61,447 nt of DNA from the NCBI GenBank assembly GCA_021769425.1, contig JAETSX010000052.1, positions 1-61,447 of the forward strand. Direction: 5' to 3'. The notes below the pieces were generated by a model, which was not told the origin of the DNA, searched no databases, and saw only the letters and a program-made list of their open reading frames with translations. Origin of the DNA: Eubacterium sp. Its GTDB lineage: Bacteria > Bacillota > Clostridia > Lachnospirales > Lachnospiraceae. Both the position numbers and the translations under genes were made by a program. Position 1 is the stretch's first letter; each line of letters opens with the position of its first letter. Positions 54,117-61,447 of this stretch are shown one piece after another.

Positions 54117-55153
54117 ATAAAGGAACAAGATATACAGTCGGTCCATATCAGCTATCGTTAGACATTACCAATAAATGCAATTTAAGATGTCTGCATTGCT
54201 ATAATGCAAGTGGTGAAAATAATGTAATGAATGAAGAATTAACAGATAATGAAGTAAAAGATTTTATTATCTCCTTAATACCTATGAAATTATTAAATTT
54301 GTGCTTTTGCGGTGGAGAGACATTGTTAAGAAAAGAGCTTATATATGACTGTGCGAGAATGCTTTCAAATAGTGGAATACGTACTGCACTTGTTTCAAAC
54401 GGTATACTGGCATCAGAAGGTGTAATACATAATTTATACTTCGCAGGAATTAAAAGTATCCAATTTAGTATTGATGGGTGTTGTGCAAAAACGCATGATA
54501 GATTAAGAAATCAACAAGGTGTTTATGAAAAGGTAACAAAGGCTTTAGATATTGTAAGAAAATACGATATGGAGATTTCTGTTTCGTTTGCTCCTACATC
54601 GTTTAATGTTGGAGAATTAGAAGATTTGCATACCTATCTTGAATCATTGTCATATAAAAATAAGATGGAGTTGAGACTACAGCCGCTTATGCCTCTTGGA
54701 AGAGGAAATAAGAATATGGAAGAAATTTGCCCGACGGAGGAACAATATCGTAGGTTAGTAAATACCGTGAATAAAATCAATCGTAGTGTTCCAAAGGTTA
54801 AGGTTGTGTGGGGAGATCCAATCGATCATTTAATACGTTTTCCATATTTAGAAGATTTACCTATGTATTATACAAGTGTTAGGTCAAATGGCGATATTGT
54901 GATTAGTCCATATCTTCCACTGGTGATTGGAAATATTAGAAAACATACATTTAAGCAATATTGGATTGGCGGGTTGCAGTCTATATGGAAGAAAAAAATT
55001 CCACGATATATGGCTTCTTTTGTCAAGTGCATTGACGATATGGGTACATTAAACGAGAAGTTTCCAGAAACATTTATGAATGATATATATATTGATATGT
55101 TAGAAGAAGATTTGGATGACATGAATGTATTATATGATAAAATGGCGAAATAA
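54113..55153 (+). CDS. Radical SAM peptide-modifying enzyme, SPASM cysteines not seen (346 aa)
   Basis: The radical SAM cluster motif is CNLRCLHC (C22, C26, C29). GGETLLRKE and the barrel follow in standard order (SNGIL, FSIDGCCAKTHDRLR). The C-terminal part has SNGDIVISPYLPLVIGNIRKHTF, where SPASM enzymes carry auxiliary-cluster cysteines. Here that position reads SPYLP with no Cys, so auxiliary clusters are probably lost or rearranged. It starts 4 bases inside the PqqD-GNAT gene, so the pair likely forms a complex that acts on the precursor encoded 210 bases later. Confidence 0.85.
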   Translation: MNKGTRYTVGPYQLSLDITNKCNLRCLHCYNASGENNVMNEELTDNEVKDFIISLIPMKLLNLCFCGGETLLRKELIYDCARMLSNSGIRTALVSNGILASEGVIHNLYFAGIKSIQFSIDGCCAKTHDRLRNQQGVYEKVTKALDIVRKYDMEISVSFAPTSFNVGELEDLHTYLESLSYKNKMELRLQPLMPLGRGNKNMEEICPTEEQYRRLVNTVNKINRSVPKVKVVWGDPIDHLIRFPYLEDLPMYYTSVRSNGDIVISPYLPLVIGNIRKHTFKQYWIGGLQSIWKKKIPRYMASFVKCIDDMGTLNEKFPETFMNDIYIDMLEEDLDDMNVLYDKMAK

Positions 55154-55363
55154 AATTTATAATACCTCAGAAAAAGATTTCAGGTTAGAAGAACACGCAT
55201 CTAAAAGGCTCCATTACCTCAGGCTAACTACGATGAGCAACTATGCGGCAATCAGTTAACATCCAATCCTTAGACAGAAAGCTAAGTAGGAGAAAGAACA
55301 GATTTTAGGGTTTATAGGTATCCCTTAAATAACCTAAATACATTGTGTAAAGGAGGAAAAAAT
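55154..55363 (+). promoter_or_regulatory. Candidate structured leader RNA before the precursor gene
   Basis: 210 bases without a gene. Possible base-pairing: CTCC...GGAG enclosing most of the region (about 55209-55293), CTCA with TGAG, and the perfect hairpin CTTAG-ACAGAAAG-CTAAG. ACCTCAG occurs twice. No known riboswitch class was recognised, and in particular no cobalamin or SAM riboswitch signature. A TATAAT sits at its start (55159-55164), so it may have its own promoter. Confidence 0.35.
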
Positions 55364-55531
55364 ATGGCAGATATGAATAATATGCAATATGAGCCGCCAG
55401 AAATTCTTGGACTCGACGGAGAAGATCAAATCGCTACATATGGTACAGAGTGGATATGGGAAACATATTATGTAACTTATGTAAATGGCGCAGTTGCGGG
55501 AGATACGGTAGTTGTATGCTTCAACATCTAG
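55364..55531 (+). CDS. RiPP precursor-like peptide (55 aa)
   Basis: ATG 55364 has AGGAGG 8 bases upstream; the upstream in-frame start at 55343 is rejected. The peptide has a leader-like part with the QYEPPEILGL motif (residues 8-17), common near the recognition region of radical SAM RiPPs. It continues with ATYGTEWIWETYYVTYVNG and a Val/Thr-rich end with a single Cys at position 52. WIW, the aromatic cluster and the beta-branched tail would suit radical cross-linking, epimerisation or C-methylation. It stands between the modifying enzymes and the immunity genes. No similar second precursor was found. Confidence 0.72.
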   Translation: MADMNNMQYEPPEILGLDGEDQIATYGTEWIWETYYVTYVNGAVAGDTVVVCFNI

Positions 55532-55563
55532 TGGATATACTCTGTATATTACGAATGCATGAT

Positions 55564-55607
55564 TGTGAAAGATTCCTGCTTGCATTTTTATGTGGGAATC
55601 TTTCACA
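55564..55607 (+). terminator. Hairpin after the precursor gene (terminator or attenuator)
   Basis: TGTGAAAGATTCC and GGAATCTTTCACA pair perfectly over 13 bp with an 18-base loop. No T-run follows, so partial read-through into the immunity genes is likely, giving more precursor than downstream mRNA. The loop has a T-rich stretch. Confidence 0.6.
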
Positions 55608-55705
55608 TAGAAGCAATTATATTATAATTAAGAACAAATTAGAAAGCGAAGTTGTTTTATATATTGCGAATGTTTACATGAAGTAAGACAAATTGGAGGT
55701 TTATG

Positions 55706-56455
55706 ATGAGTGAGGCAGAATGTATATTACATTTGTCTGATATTGAAAAAAGCTATGAAGGAAATAGGGTTTTAAAAGGGGTTACGCTATCTTTGCAATG
55801 TGGGAAAATTTATGGGTTAATAGGTCAGAATGGAGCAGGAAAGACAACTCTGATGAGAATAATTGTGGGGCTAATATTTCCTGATAGTGGAAGTATTCAA
55901 TTGTATGGTAAACATGAAAAGAATGGTTTTGTAAGGAAACATGTAGGATGTTTGATTGAAAGTCCTGCATTATATGCGAATTTAACAGTGTTGGAAAATT
56001 TGAATATTGTACGAAAACTAAAGCATATTGAACTTACAGAATCAATAAAAGATATTTTGGATATGCTTGAAATGGATGATATTTCAAAAAAGGTGAAAAA
56101 TTGTTCGATGGGAATGAAACAAAAAGTTGGAATTGCTTTGGCATTGATGGGAGAACCGCGACTGTTGGTGTTAGACGAACCGTTAAATGGTTTAGATCCT
56201 ATTATGGTTATGCGATTGCGCAAGTATTTACAAAAGATAGTGAAAGAGAGAAATATAACAGTTTTAATATCCAGTCATATTTTAAGTGAAATAGATAAAA
56301 TTGCTTCTGATTATATATTGATGGATAGTGGTAAAATTAAGAAAATAATTACAAAAAAAGATATTGAAATAGATAGTAAAGATAAAAGTATAGAAGAGAT
56401 ATATCAGGGGTGGTTGGAAAGGGGAGGAGACAATGAAATGCTTAATTTGCATTGA
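55706..56455 (+). CDS. ABC transporter ATP-binding protein, LanF/BcrA-like (249 aa)
   Basis: ATG 55706 lies 6 bases after GGAGG; ATG 55703 is too close. Walker A GQNGAGKTTLMRI, signature CSMGMKQKVGIALALMG, Walker B LLVLDEPLNGLDP and ISSHILSEID. This is the two-subunit type that gives self-immunity to lantibiotics and bacitracin (LanFEG/BcrAB). Overlaps the permease gene by 23 bases. Confidence 0.88.
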   Translation: MSEAECILHLSDIEKSYEGNRVLKGVTLSLQCGKIYGLIGQNGAGKTTLMRIIVGLIFPDSGSIQLYGKHEKNGFVRKHVGCLIESPALYANLTVLENLNIVRKLKHIELTESIKDILDMLEMDDISKKVKNCSMGMKQKVGIALALMGEPRLLVLDEPLNGLDPIMVMRLRKYLQKIVKERNITVLISSHILSEIDKIASDYILMDSGKIKKIITKKDIEIDSKDKSIEEIYQGWLERGGDNEMLNLH

Positions 56456-57182
56456 AATATATAAGACAATAAAGCAAAGGCATTTTCTTTTTCTTGTGAG
56501 TAGTGCAATAGTTTTAGGTATGGTAACGATTGGATTGAATCAGGCGCTTGTTAGCGCCCACCCTCAGATAGTGAATACAGGAAGCAATATATTTGTAAGT
56601 TCATTGAGCAATATTAGTGTCAGCATTATTTTGTGCGCTATTTTCATACACTTTCATATTGGAAATGAATTTGCAAATCGGACCATAACAACGATGATTG
56701 AAAGTGGATTTTCAAGAATAGAAGTATATTTATCGAAAGTGATAACATGTGGAATTTATTGTGCAGGATTAATGTTAGTATATCCAATTGTTTCCAGTGT
56801 TGGTACAACGTGCTTAAATGGCTGGGGAGAGGATGCTTTAATTACTGACATTTGGGGAAAAGTTTTTATTTTTCTGATATTAAATGCTTCCATATTGACA
56901 TTTTGCATTATAGTTGAATTTTTAGTGAAATCTAATACAATATCACTTATATTTAATATGCTTATAGTTGGCGTTGGAACTGAGATCCTTCTTGGAATCT
57001 CAACAGAATTTCAAGTTTTGGAAAAAATATTGAATATTACGCCAATAGGCAAAATAAACCTTATAAGCAGCACAATGCTGAAAATAACTGATTATATGAC
57101 TGTGTTAGTGATATCGGTTATTTGGAGTGGTGTAATTTTGATGATAGGATACTATAGGTTTAGAAAATTAGATATTAAATAG
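56433..57182 (+). CDS. ABC-2 type permease, immunity transporter partner (249 aa)
   Basis: Six hydrophobic segments. The first is ASSAIVLGMV-like and the loop NEFANRTITTMIESGFSR has the charged helix typical of LanE/LanG-type permeases. GGGAGGAG ribosome binding site inside the ATPase gene. It works with the adjacent ATPase, probably to expel the mature peptide from the membrane of the producer. Confidence 0.82.
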   Translation: MKCLICIEIYKTIKQRHFLFLVSSAIVLGMVTIGLNQALVSAHPQIVNTGSNIFVSSLSNISVSIILCAIFIHFHIGNEFANRTITTMIESGFSRIEVYLSKVITCGIYCAGLMLVYPIVSSVGTTCLNGWGEDALITDIWGKVFIFLILNASILTFCIIVEFLVKSNTISLIFNMLIVGVGTEILLGISTEFQVLEKILNITPIGKINLISSTMLKITDYMTVLVISVIWSGVILMIGYYRFRKLDIK

Positions 57183-57197
57183 TAGAGGGATGATTAA

Positions 57198-57608
57198 ATG
57201 AAAAAAGAGTGGAATAAATATGATCTTGCAAGTGTAATTCTCACTGGTGTGAATGTAGTATTAGGAATTGTTATGTATTTTATATTAGATAATGAAATTG
57301 CAATTCAGTGGCAGGGGACAGTTCCGACTTCTATCGTAAGTAAAAATTATATTTTTTTATTTCCATTGATTGCAGTCCTTTTTTTTGTTAGTGGAAAAAG
57401 TATTTTACGGTATGTAAGTTATAAATGGTTTAAAGATGTTAAGCAGATATTGATTGACTATTTAAATATGTTCGTGCAAATAATATTTATTACATGCCAA
57501 TTATATATAACATTATATGCTTTTGGTTTGCGAATTACAGTTGAAGGTATATTTATTATTGAAATCGTTATAGGAAGCGTATTTGGGATGAAATTGAGGA
57601 AAAAATAG
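57198..57608 (+). CDS. DUF1648/SdpI-like membrane protein, probable immunity protein (136 aa)
   Basis: Four membrane helices. The first loop, LDNEIAIQWQGTVPTSIVSK, has the IAIxW and SK pattern of DUF1648, found in SdpI-type immunity proteins, which protect Bacillus against SdpC and sense it. It stands right after the immunity transporter and before the cobalamin-binding enzymes. The DUF1648 match rests on this loop only. Confidence 0.6.
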   Translation: MKKEWNKYDLASVILTGVNVVLGIVMYFILDNEIAIQWQGTVPTSIVSKNYIFLFPLIAVLFFVSGKSILRYVSYKWFKDVKQILIDYLNMFVQIIFITCQLYITLYAFGLRITVEGIFIIEIVIGSVFGMKLRKK

Positions 57609-57624
57609 ATAAGGGGCGCTAATA

Positions 57625-59031
57625 ATGAAAATTATTTTAATAGCATTACCGCAAAAAGTGGATAGTGTAACATTTGAGGCTGTGGAAATTGCACCGTTAG
57701 CATTATATTTATTGGCAGCAGTACTAAAGAAAGAAAATCATCAAGTTAATATTATTGATCCATGTGAATTCCTGCAATTCCAAAAGAATGAAAATATAGA
57801 CGAGATGTGCGCTGCGTATGTAATGAAACGAATTAGAGAATATGAAGCAGAGGCAGTTGCTTTCTCTGTGAATTCATTTAATTGGTCAAATAGTAAAATT
57901 GTTGTTGATATGGCGGGACAAGAGTTTCCAAACATATATATAGCTTTAGGAGGATTGCATGCCACTATATTTGCTGAACATGTGTTGGAAGTATCAAAAG
58001 CACATGTTGTTATGCGTGGTGAAGGAGAAAAGGTTATTGTGAATTTGTGTAATACCCTGGAAAATGGAAAAGAATTATGTAAGGTAAAGGGAATTACATA
58101 CAAAATGAATGGATGCATTTTTTCGAATGAGGATGAGGAACCATTAACAATTGAGGAAATGAAAACTACCCCATTGCCAAGTTATGAAATGCTTCCAGAA
58201 AATAATCCATATACGCAAATGCCAGTAGAGTCTTCAAGAGGTTGTTACTATAGTTGTGCTTTTTGTTCGATTCCCCATAGGCATATTTGGAGAGGATTGG
58301 ATGAAAATACTGTAATTGAACGTACTAAGCATGCAATGAAGTTCCAGAATAATATTATAAGAGATTCACATGTTTTATATGTGGATGATTGCTTCACTGC
58401 AAGCGGAGATAGAGCAATAAATATTTTTTCGAGACTTGGGCAATTATACGGGAACAGTCATAAATTTTTCATCGAAGCAAGAATTACAGATATCATTAGA
58501 AGAAATATATTACAGAATATTCCATCTGAAATGATTTCTTCTATGCAGATAGGTGTTGAATGTGGCTACAATGAAGGGTTAAAAAGAATACATAAAGGGC
58601 TTACGGTGGAACAATTATATGAGGGATTGAGAATTATAAAAGAATATAAATTTGAGCATCATTGCTTTTTATCTTTTATTATAGGCTTCCCTTGGGAAAC
58701 TATGGATATGATCAATCAGACATTGGATACAATAGAAAAAATTAGTTCAGAATACCATATAGTATGTAATTTGAATTGGCTGCTATTTTTACCATCAGAT
58801 TTATGGAAAGAGAGAAAAGAGTATCATATAGATTTGGAGGAGGATGTATTTGATCAAGTTTTATGGTATGGGAATAGTAAGTTTTTTTTTCAATCACATC
58901 CTATGATTTGTTGGGAAGATATTTTGCAAGTTGAAGAACGGATAAGGATAATGCAATTGAAGGGTCCGGTTGGATACCGGCGAAGTATAGGATTAGAGGA
59001 TGGTTATAAGGAACCATCTTCTGCATATTAA
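57625..59031 (+). CDS. Cobalamin-binding-type radical SAM enzyme, copy 1 (468 aa)
   Basis: Residues 1-170 form the B12-binding-like Rossmann domain: MKIILIALPQK, VAFSVNSFNWS, IALGGLHATIFAEHVLE, VVMRGEGE. No DxHxxG is present, as is usual in radical SAM members. The cluster motif is SRGCYYSCAFCS (C207, C211, C214). The barrel continues with VLYVDDCFTASG, FFIEARITDII and MQIGVECGYNEGLKRIHKG. Such class B enzymes C-methylate or otherwise functionalise unactivated carbons of RiPPs such as polytheonamide and bottromycin. It should act on the precursor encoded 2 kb upstream. Confidence 0.85.
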   Translation: MKIILIALPQKVDSVTFEAVEIAPLALYLLAAVLKKENHQVNIIDPCEFLQFQKNENIDEMCAAYVMKRIREYEAEAVAFSVNSFNWSNSKIVVDMAGQEFPNIYIALGGLHATIFAEHVLEVSKAHVVMRGEGEKVIVNLCNTLENGKELCKVKGITYKMNGCIFSNEDEEPLTIEEMKTTPLPSYEMLPENNPYTQMPVESSRGCYYSCAFCSIPHRHIWRGLDENTVIERTKHAMKFQNNIIRDSHVLYVDDCFTASGDRAINIFSRLGQLYGNSHKFFIEARITDIIRRNILQNIPSEMISSMQIGVECGYNEGLKRIHKGLTVEQLYEGLRIIKEYKFEHHCFLSFIIGFPWETMDMINQTLDTIEKISSEYHIVCNLNWLLFLPSDLWKERKEYHIDLEEDVFDQVLWYGNSKFFFQSHPMICWEDILQVEERIRIMQLKGPVGYRRSIGLEDGYKEPSSAY

Positions 59032-59045
59032 ATAAACTGGGTTTG

Positions 59046-60794
59046 ATGATGGAAAAATATATTATGAATACAGATATTGTTTTGGTTGATAGTTTAAGTT
59101 ATAGCAATATAGGGATTAAGCCACAGATTGGATTACTTTCTCTCAGACAAGTGCTGGAGAGAGAGTATAAAGTAGAATTGGTCAATTTTGATTTTCTGTG
59201 GGCAAATGCTATACTGGCATTATCAGAAGATTTAGAGGAGAATTTATGTAATTGTGCAGATTATATTATGAAGTTTCAAGCGAAAGTGATAGGATTTTAT
59301 ACGATTTGTGACTCATACCCAATATCAGTTCTTCTTGCAAAGCGTATCAAAGAAAGGAATGAAAATGTCATTATACTATTTGGAGGCCCCCAAGCTTCAC
59401 TAACTGCTGTAGATAGCTTGGAAAGTTTCTTTTTTGTAGATTACATTTGTATTGGAGAGGGAGAACGAGTGATAAATCCCCTTTTAAAGGCAATAATAAA
59501 AGGAAAGGTTCATGAGGTAAAAAAGATACCTAATCTTGCGTATCGAGATAGAGGTGAGATAAAATGCAATCCATTGTTGCCGATGATAACAAGTCAGGAA
59601 CTTTCAGGATATACAGTGACAAATTATCAGCCATTTGAAAAATTTTTTAAAGATTCTATGAGTATTGAAGTCGGAAGGGGATGTCCATTTAGTTGTACAT
59701 TTTGTTCTACTTCCTTATTTTGGGGGCATTGCTTTCGGATGAAATCAATAGATGAGCTGATTTTTGAAATGAAGTATTTTCATGAAAAATTTCATGTTTC
59801 GGAGTTTAAATTTGAACACGATATGTTCACTCAAAATAGAGATTATATTATGTCTTTTTGCAACCGGATAATAGAAGAAAAATTGCCATATACATGGACA
59901 TGCTCTTCGCGAGTTGATGTTTTGGATGATGAGATTATTACTTTATTGAGCAAAGCTAAATGTACAAAGATGTATATAGGAATCGAATCGGGTTCTCCTT
60001 TTATACAACGTGTGATACATAAAAATTTAGATATGGAAAAAGTAAAACAAAATATTGTGCTTTTGCATCAAAGCGGGATAGAGGTTACAGCCTCTTTCAT
60101 TTATGGATTTCCAGAAGAAAAAGTAGAACATTTAAAAGAGACACTTGAGATGATATCGTATTTTTATTTGCATGGAATATTTAATATTCAATTACATATG
60201 TTTATTCCATTGCCAAAAACAGACGAGTTGTTAAAGGTAGAGGAACAATTAGTATTTGATAAAAATAAAATTGATTTAGGGATTTATCATTCTGGTATTG
60301 CGGAGAAAGAAACGCAGGAACTGATTTCGTCATTTCCTAAGGTATTTTCGCAGTTCTATACTTTCCCGTCAGAGGTAAGAGACAGCAATGTTTCTTTAAG
60401 TTTGTTTATAATGTATATTTCTAATTCGTACAAAATATTCCAATGTTGTATAAAATATTTTATACGAATATATGGATTGTATGAACTGTATCGAAAGTGG
60501 TATCAGGATTTTGAACAGCTAAGGTTGGAAACTACCTTAAATCAAGAATCAAAGAAATTTGAGGATAAATATCTACAGCTGAATACTTTTATGTATCAGT
60601 GTATTTCAAATGAAATAAAGGGTTTGGCTGATCAGGAAATTAAAAATTACTTTGATGCGGAAGTTCAGTTATATAAATTTTCACTTAGTAAAAAATTAGT
60701 AGAAGCATTTGAATTTAAGTTTGATTATTTTGAGGCGATAAATCATAATATATACATAGAAAAAGAATTTTTTTTCATTATGAGAAAAAATTAG
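59046..60794 (+). CDS. Cobalamin-binding-type radical SAM enzyme, copy 2 (582 aa)
   Basis: The start is one of several near 59043-59061, all with weak ribosome binding sites; ATG 59046 is used. Residues ~1-200 are the B12-binding-like domain (IGFYTICDSYPISV, ILFGGPQASLTAV, ICIGEGERV). The cluster motif is GRGCPFSCTFCS (C213, C217, C220). The barrel shows FEHDMFTQNRDYIM, WTCSSRVDVLDDE and IGIESGSPFIQRVIHKN. The last ~150 residues are an extra helical region not seen in copy 1. Last gene of the cluster. Confidence 0.85.
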   Translation: MMEKYIMNTDIVLVDSLSYSNIGIKPQIGLLSLRQVLEREYKVELVNFDFLWANAILALSEDLEENLCNCADYIMKFQAKVIGFYTICDSYPISVLLAKRIKERNENVIILFGGPQASLTAVDSLESFFFVDYICIGEGERVINPLLKAIIKGKVHEVKKIPNLAYRDRGEIKCNPLLPMITSQELSGYTVTNYQPFEKFFKDSMSIEVGRGCPFSCTFCSTSLFWGHCFRMKSIDELIFEMKYFHEKFHVSEFKFEHDMFTQNRDYIMSFCNRIIEEKLPYTWTCSSRVDVLDDEIITLLSKAKCTKMYIGIESGSPFIQRVIHKNLDMEKVKQNIVLLHQSGIEVTASFIYGFPEEKVEHLKETLEMISYFYLHGIFNIQLHMFIPLPKTDELLKVEEQLVFDKNKIDLGIYHSGIAEKETQELISSFPKVFSQFYTFPSEVRDSNVSLSLFIMYISNSYKIFQCCIKYFIRIYGLYELYRKWYQDFEQLRLETTLNQESKKFEDKYLQLNTFMYQCISNEIKGLADQEIKNYFDAEVQLYKFSLSKKLVEAFEFKFDYFEAINHNIYIEKEFFFIMRKN

Positions 60795-60826
60795 AGATGC
60801 TTTATATGTGACAATAGAACGCTATT

Positions 60827-61333
60827 TTAAGTTAAGACTGGCGCAGTCGTAAAATCTGAGATACAGGTGCATAGTAGCTCCATCCGGCTGAGCCTGCGGA
60901 TGTTGGATTCAATCATCATGGAATCCATGCGTCTGACTTTACCGCTGATCCCCATCAGCTTGGCAATGGAAGCACTTAAATTTTTTACGCAGTCGTGGTA
61001 AAGATCCTTGTTATGGAGTGTCCCATAGTCATAACATCTCCTGCGGAAACGGATTAAGGTCTTATCGCTTAAAGGCTGTTCTTCAAAGCTTGTCGTATGC
61101 AGGGCGTACTGGAGCCGGAAATCCAGCATAAGGTTCTCGACCATCTCATCATCGGAATAATCAAAAAGCTCTTTGATGATGAGCGCACCGACGATCACGT
61201 TGACCGGGGTATTCGGCCTGGAGGCCATATCGCTGTATAAAACAGAAAATCGCTTTTCATCAATGGCAGGGAATATTTCATCGGCAAAGACTTTTGCCCA
61301 GGATTTTTCCAATGCTTTCTGTTCCCTGGCGGT
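60827..61333 (-). pseudogene. IS1182-family transposase fragment
   Basis: Contains the IS1182 N-terminal half: ALEKSWAKVFADEIFPAIDE, RPNTPVNVIVGALIIKELFD, LHTTSFEEQPLSDKTL and RRMDSMMIESN. It is cut before the catalytic DDE core. The N-terminus is also lost: homology ends at about 61333, where an end of the 92-bp element begins. The open frame that continues to 61405 is therefore artificial. It marks the right border of the AT-rich island. Confidence 0.85.
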
Positions 61334-61359
61334 TATACTCACGAGCAATAAAATTTGCC
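61334..61359 (-). repeat. End of the 92-bp dispersed element, copy D (26 bp only)
   Basis: TATACTCACGAGCA and ATTTGCC match the right end of copies A-C at 21 of 26 positions. The rest of the element is absent. It joins the IS1182 fragment directly. Confidence 0.55.
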
Positions 61360-61374
61360 AAAATAGATGAATTA

Positions 61375-61417
61375 CTCCCGAAAGATATGCTATAATTAAG
61401 AACATATCTTTTGGGAG
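61375..61417 (+). promoter_or_regulatory. Inverted repeat with promoter -10 and ribosome binding site
   Basis: CTCCCGAAAGATATG (61375-61389) and CATATCTTTTGGGAG (61403-61417) match at 14 of 15 positions. The 13-base loop holds TATAAT (61391-61396), and the second arm contains the GGGAG ribosome binding site of the next ORF. Possible operator. Confidence 0.5.
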
Positions 61418-61426
61418 GGAAAAGCC

Positions 61427-61447
61427 ATGGAAAATATTAATAAGTCT
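61427..61447 (+). CDS. Start of an ORF that runs off the window
   Basis: ATG with TTGGGAGGG about 9 bases upstream. Only seven codons (MENINKS) are visible, so no identity is possible. Confidence 0.4.

Noticed and set aside
55154-55363. Cobalamin riboswitch in the cluster with B12-type enzymes
   Set aside because: The B12-box type consensus was not found by eye here or directly before the two cobalamin-binding genes.
61334-61405. N-terminal extension of the IS1182 transposase
   Set aside because: These codons cover the end of the 92-bp element and the inverted repeat and give a hydrophobic stretch unlike the family.

Overview
The window looks like a chromosomal segment of a Gram-positive gut anaerobe of the Lachnospiraceae (Clostridia). 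Evidence for this: strong AGGAGG-type ribosome binding sites, two LytR-CpsA-Psr proteins, amidases and a glucosaminidase carrying fibronectin-III domains, an enoate-reductase-type flavoenzyme with a 4Fe-4S cluster, pyruvate kinase with a C-terminal phosphohistidine domain, and IS66 and IS1182 remnants. The genus is not resolved and no rRNA or tRNA gene was seen.

Layout. 1-17.5 kb is accessory DNA. It holds an IS66 transposase fragment, a TIR-transmembrane-repeat protein, a convergent TIR-SLOG protein, and a six-gene operon (7.3-14.2 kb) in which two stand-alone LanM-type kinase-like proteins (DUF4135) flank a DUF2589 protein, two unknown proteins and a cytosolic VWA protein. A three-gene operon of polytopic membrane proteins follows on the minus strand. 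17.9-34.0 kb is an envelope and polysaccharide region: two LCP proteins (the first lacking its catalytic-arginine segment), an amidase, a glucosaminidase, three GT2 proteins, an undecaprenyl-phosphate sugar-phosphate transferase and GlmS. 34.5-49.1 kb is mostly housekeeping: an unknown three-gene operon, HtrA, carbamate kinase, pyruvate kinase, two tandem lipoprotein amidases, an ATPase with a truncated nuclease-like partner, a flavoenzyme, and divergent alkylation-repair genes (ogt, alkD-like).

49.2-60.8 kb is the most unusual region. An AgrA/AgrC-like two-component pair precedes an AT-rich RiPP-type cluster. In order it contains a perfect LytTR-type direct repeat (21 bp period) before a promoter, a 15-codon ORF (MIYILDWDWILKLFK), an ABC exporter, a PqqD-GNAT fusion, a radical SAM enzyme, a structured leader, a 55-residue precursor-like peptide with a YEPPEIL leader motif and a WIW core motif, a hairpin, a LanFE-like immunity transporter, a DUF1648/SdpI-like membrane protein, and two cobalamin-binding radical SAM enzymes. 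The inferred logic is quorum- or peptide-controlled expression of a heavily modified peptide, with its export and self-immunity. An IS1182 fragment closes the island.

Repeats are a theme. A 92-bp dispersed element with imperfect terminal inverted repeats occurs three times, with a fourth end. There are two intergenic tandem arrays (57 bp and 77-78 bp), a 60-bp duplication at the regulator/kinase junction, and in-frame repeats of 36-72 bp in at least five surface or envelope genes.
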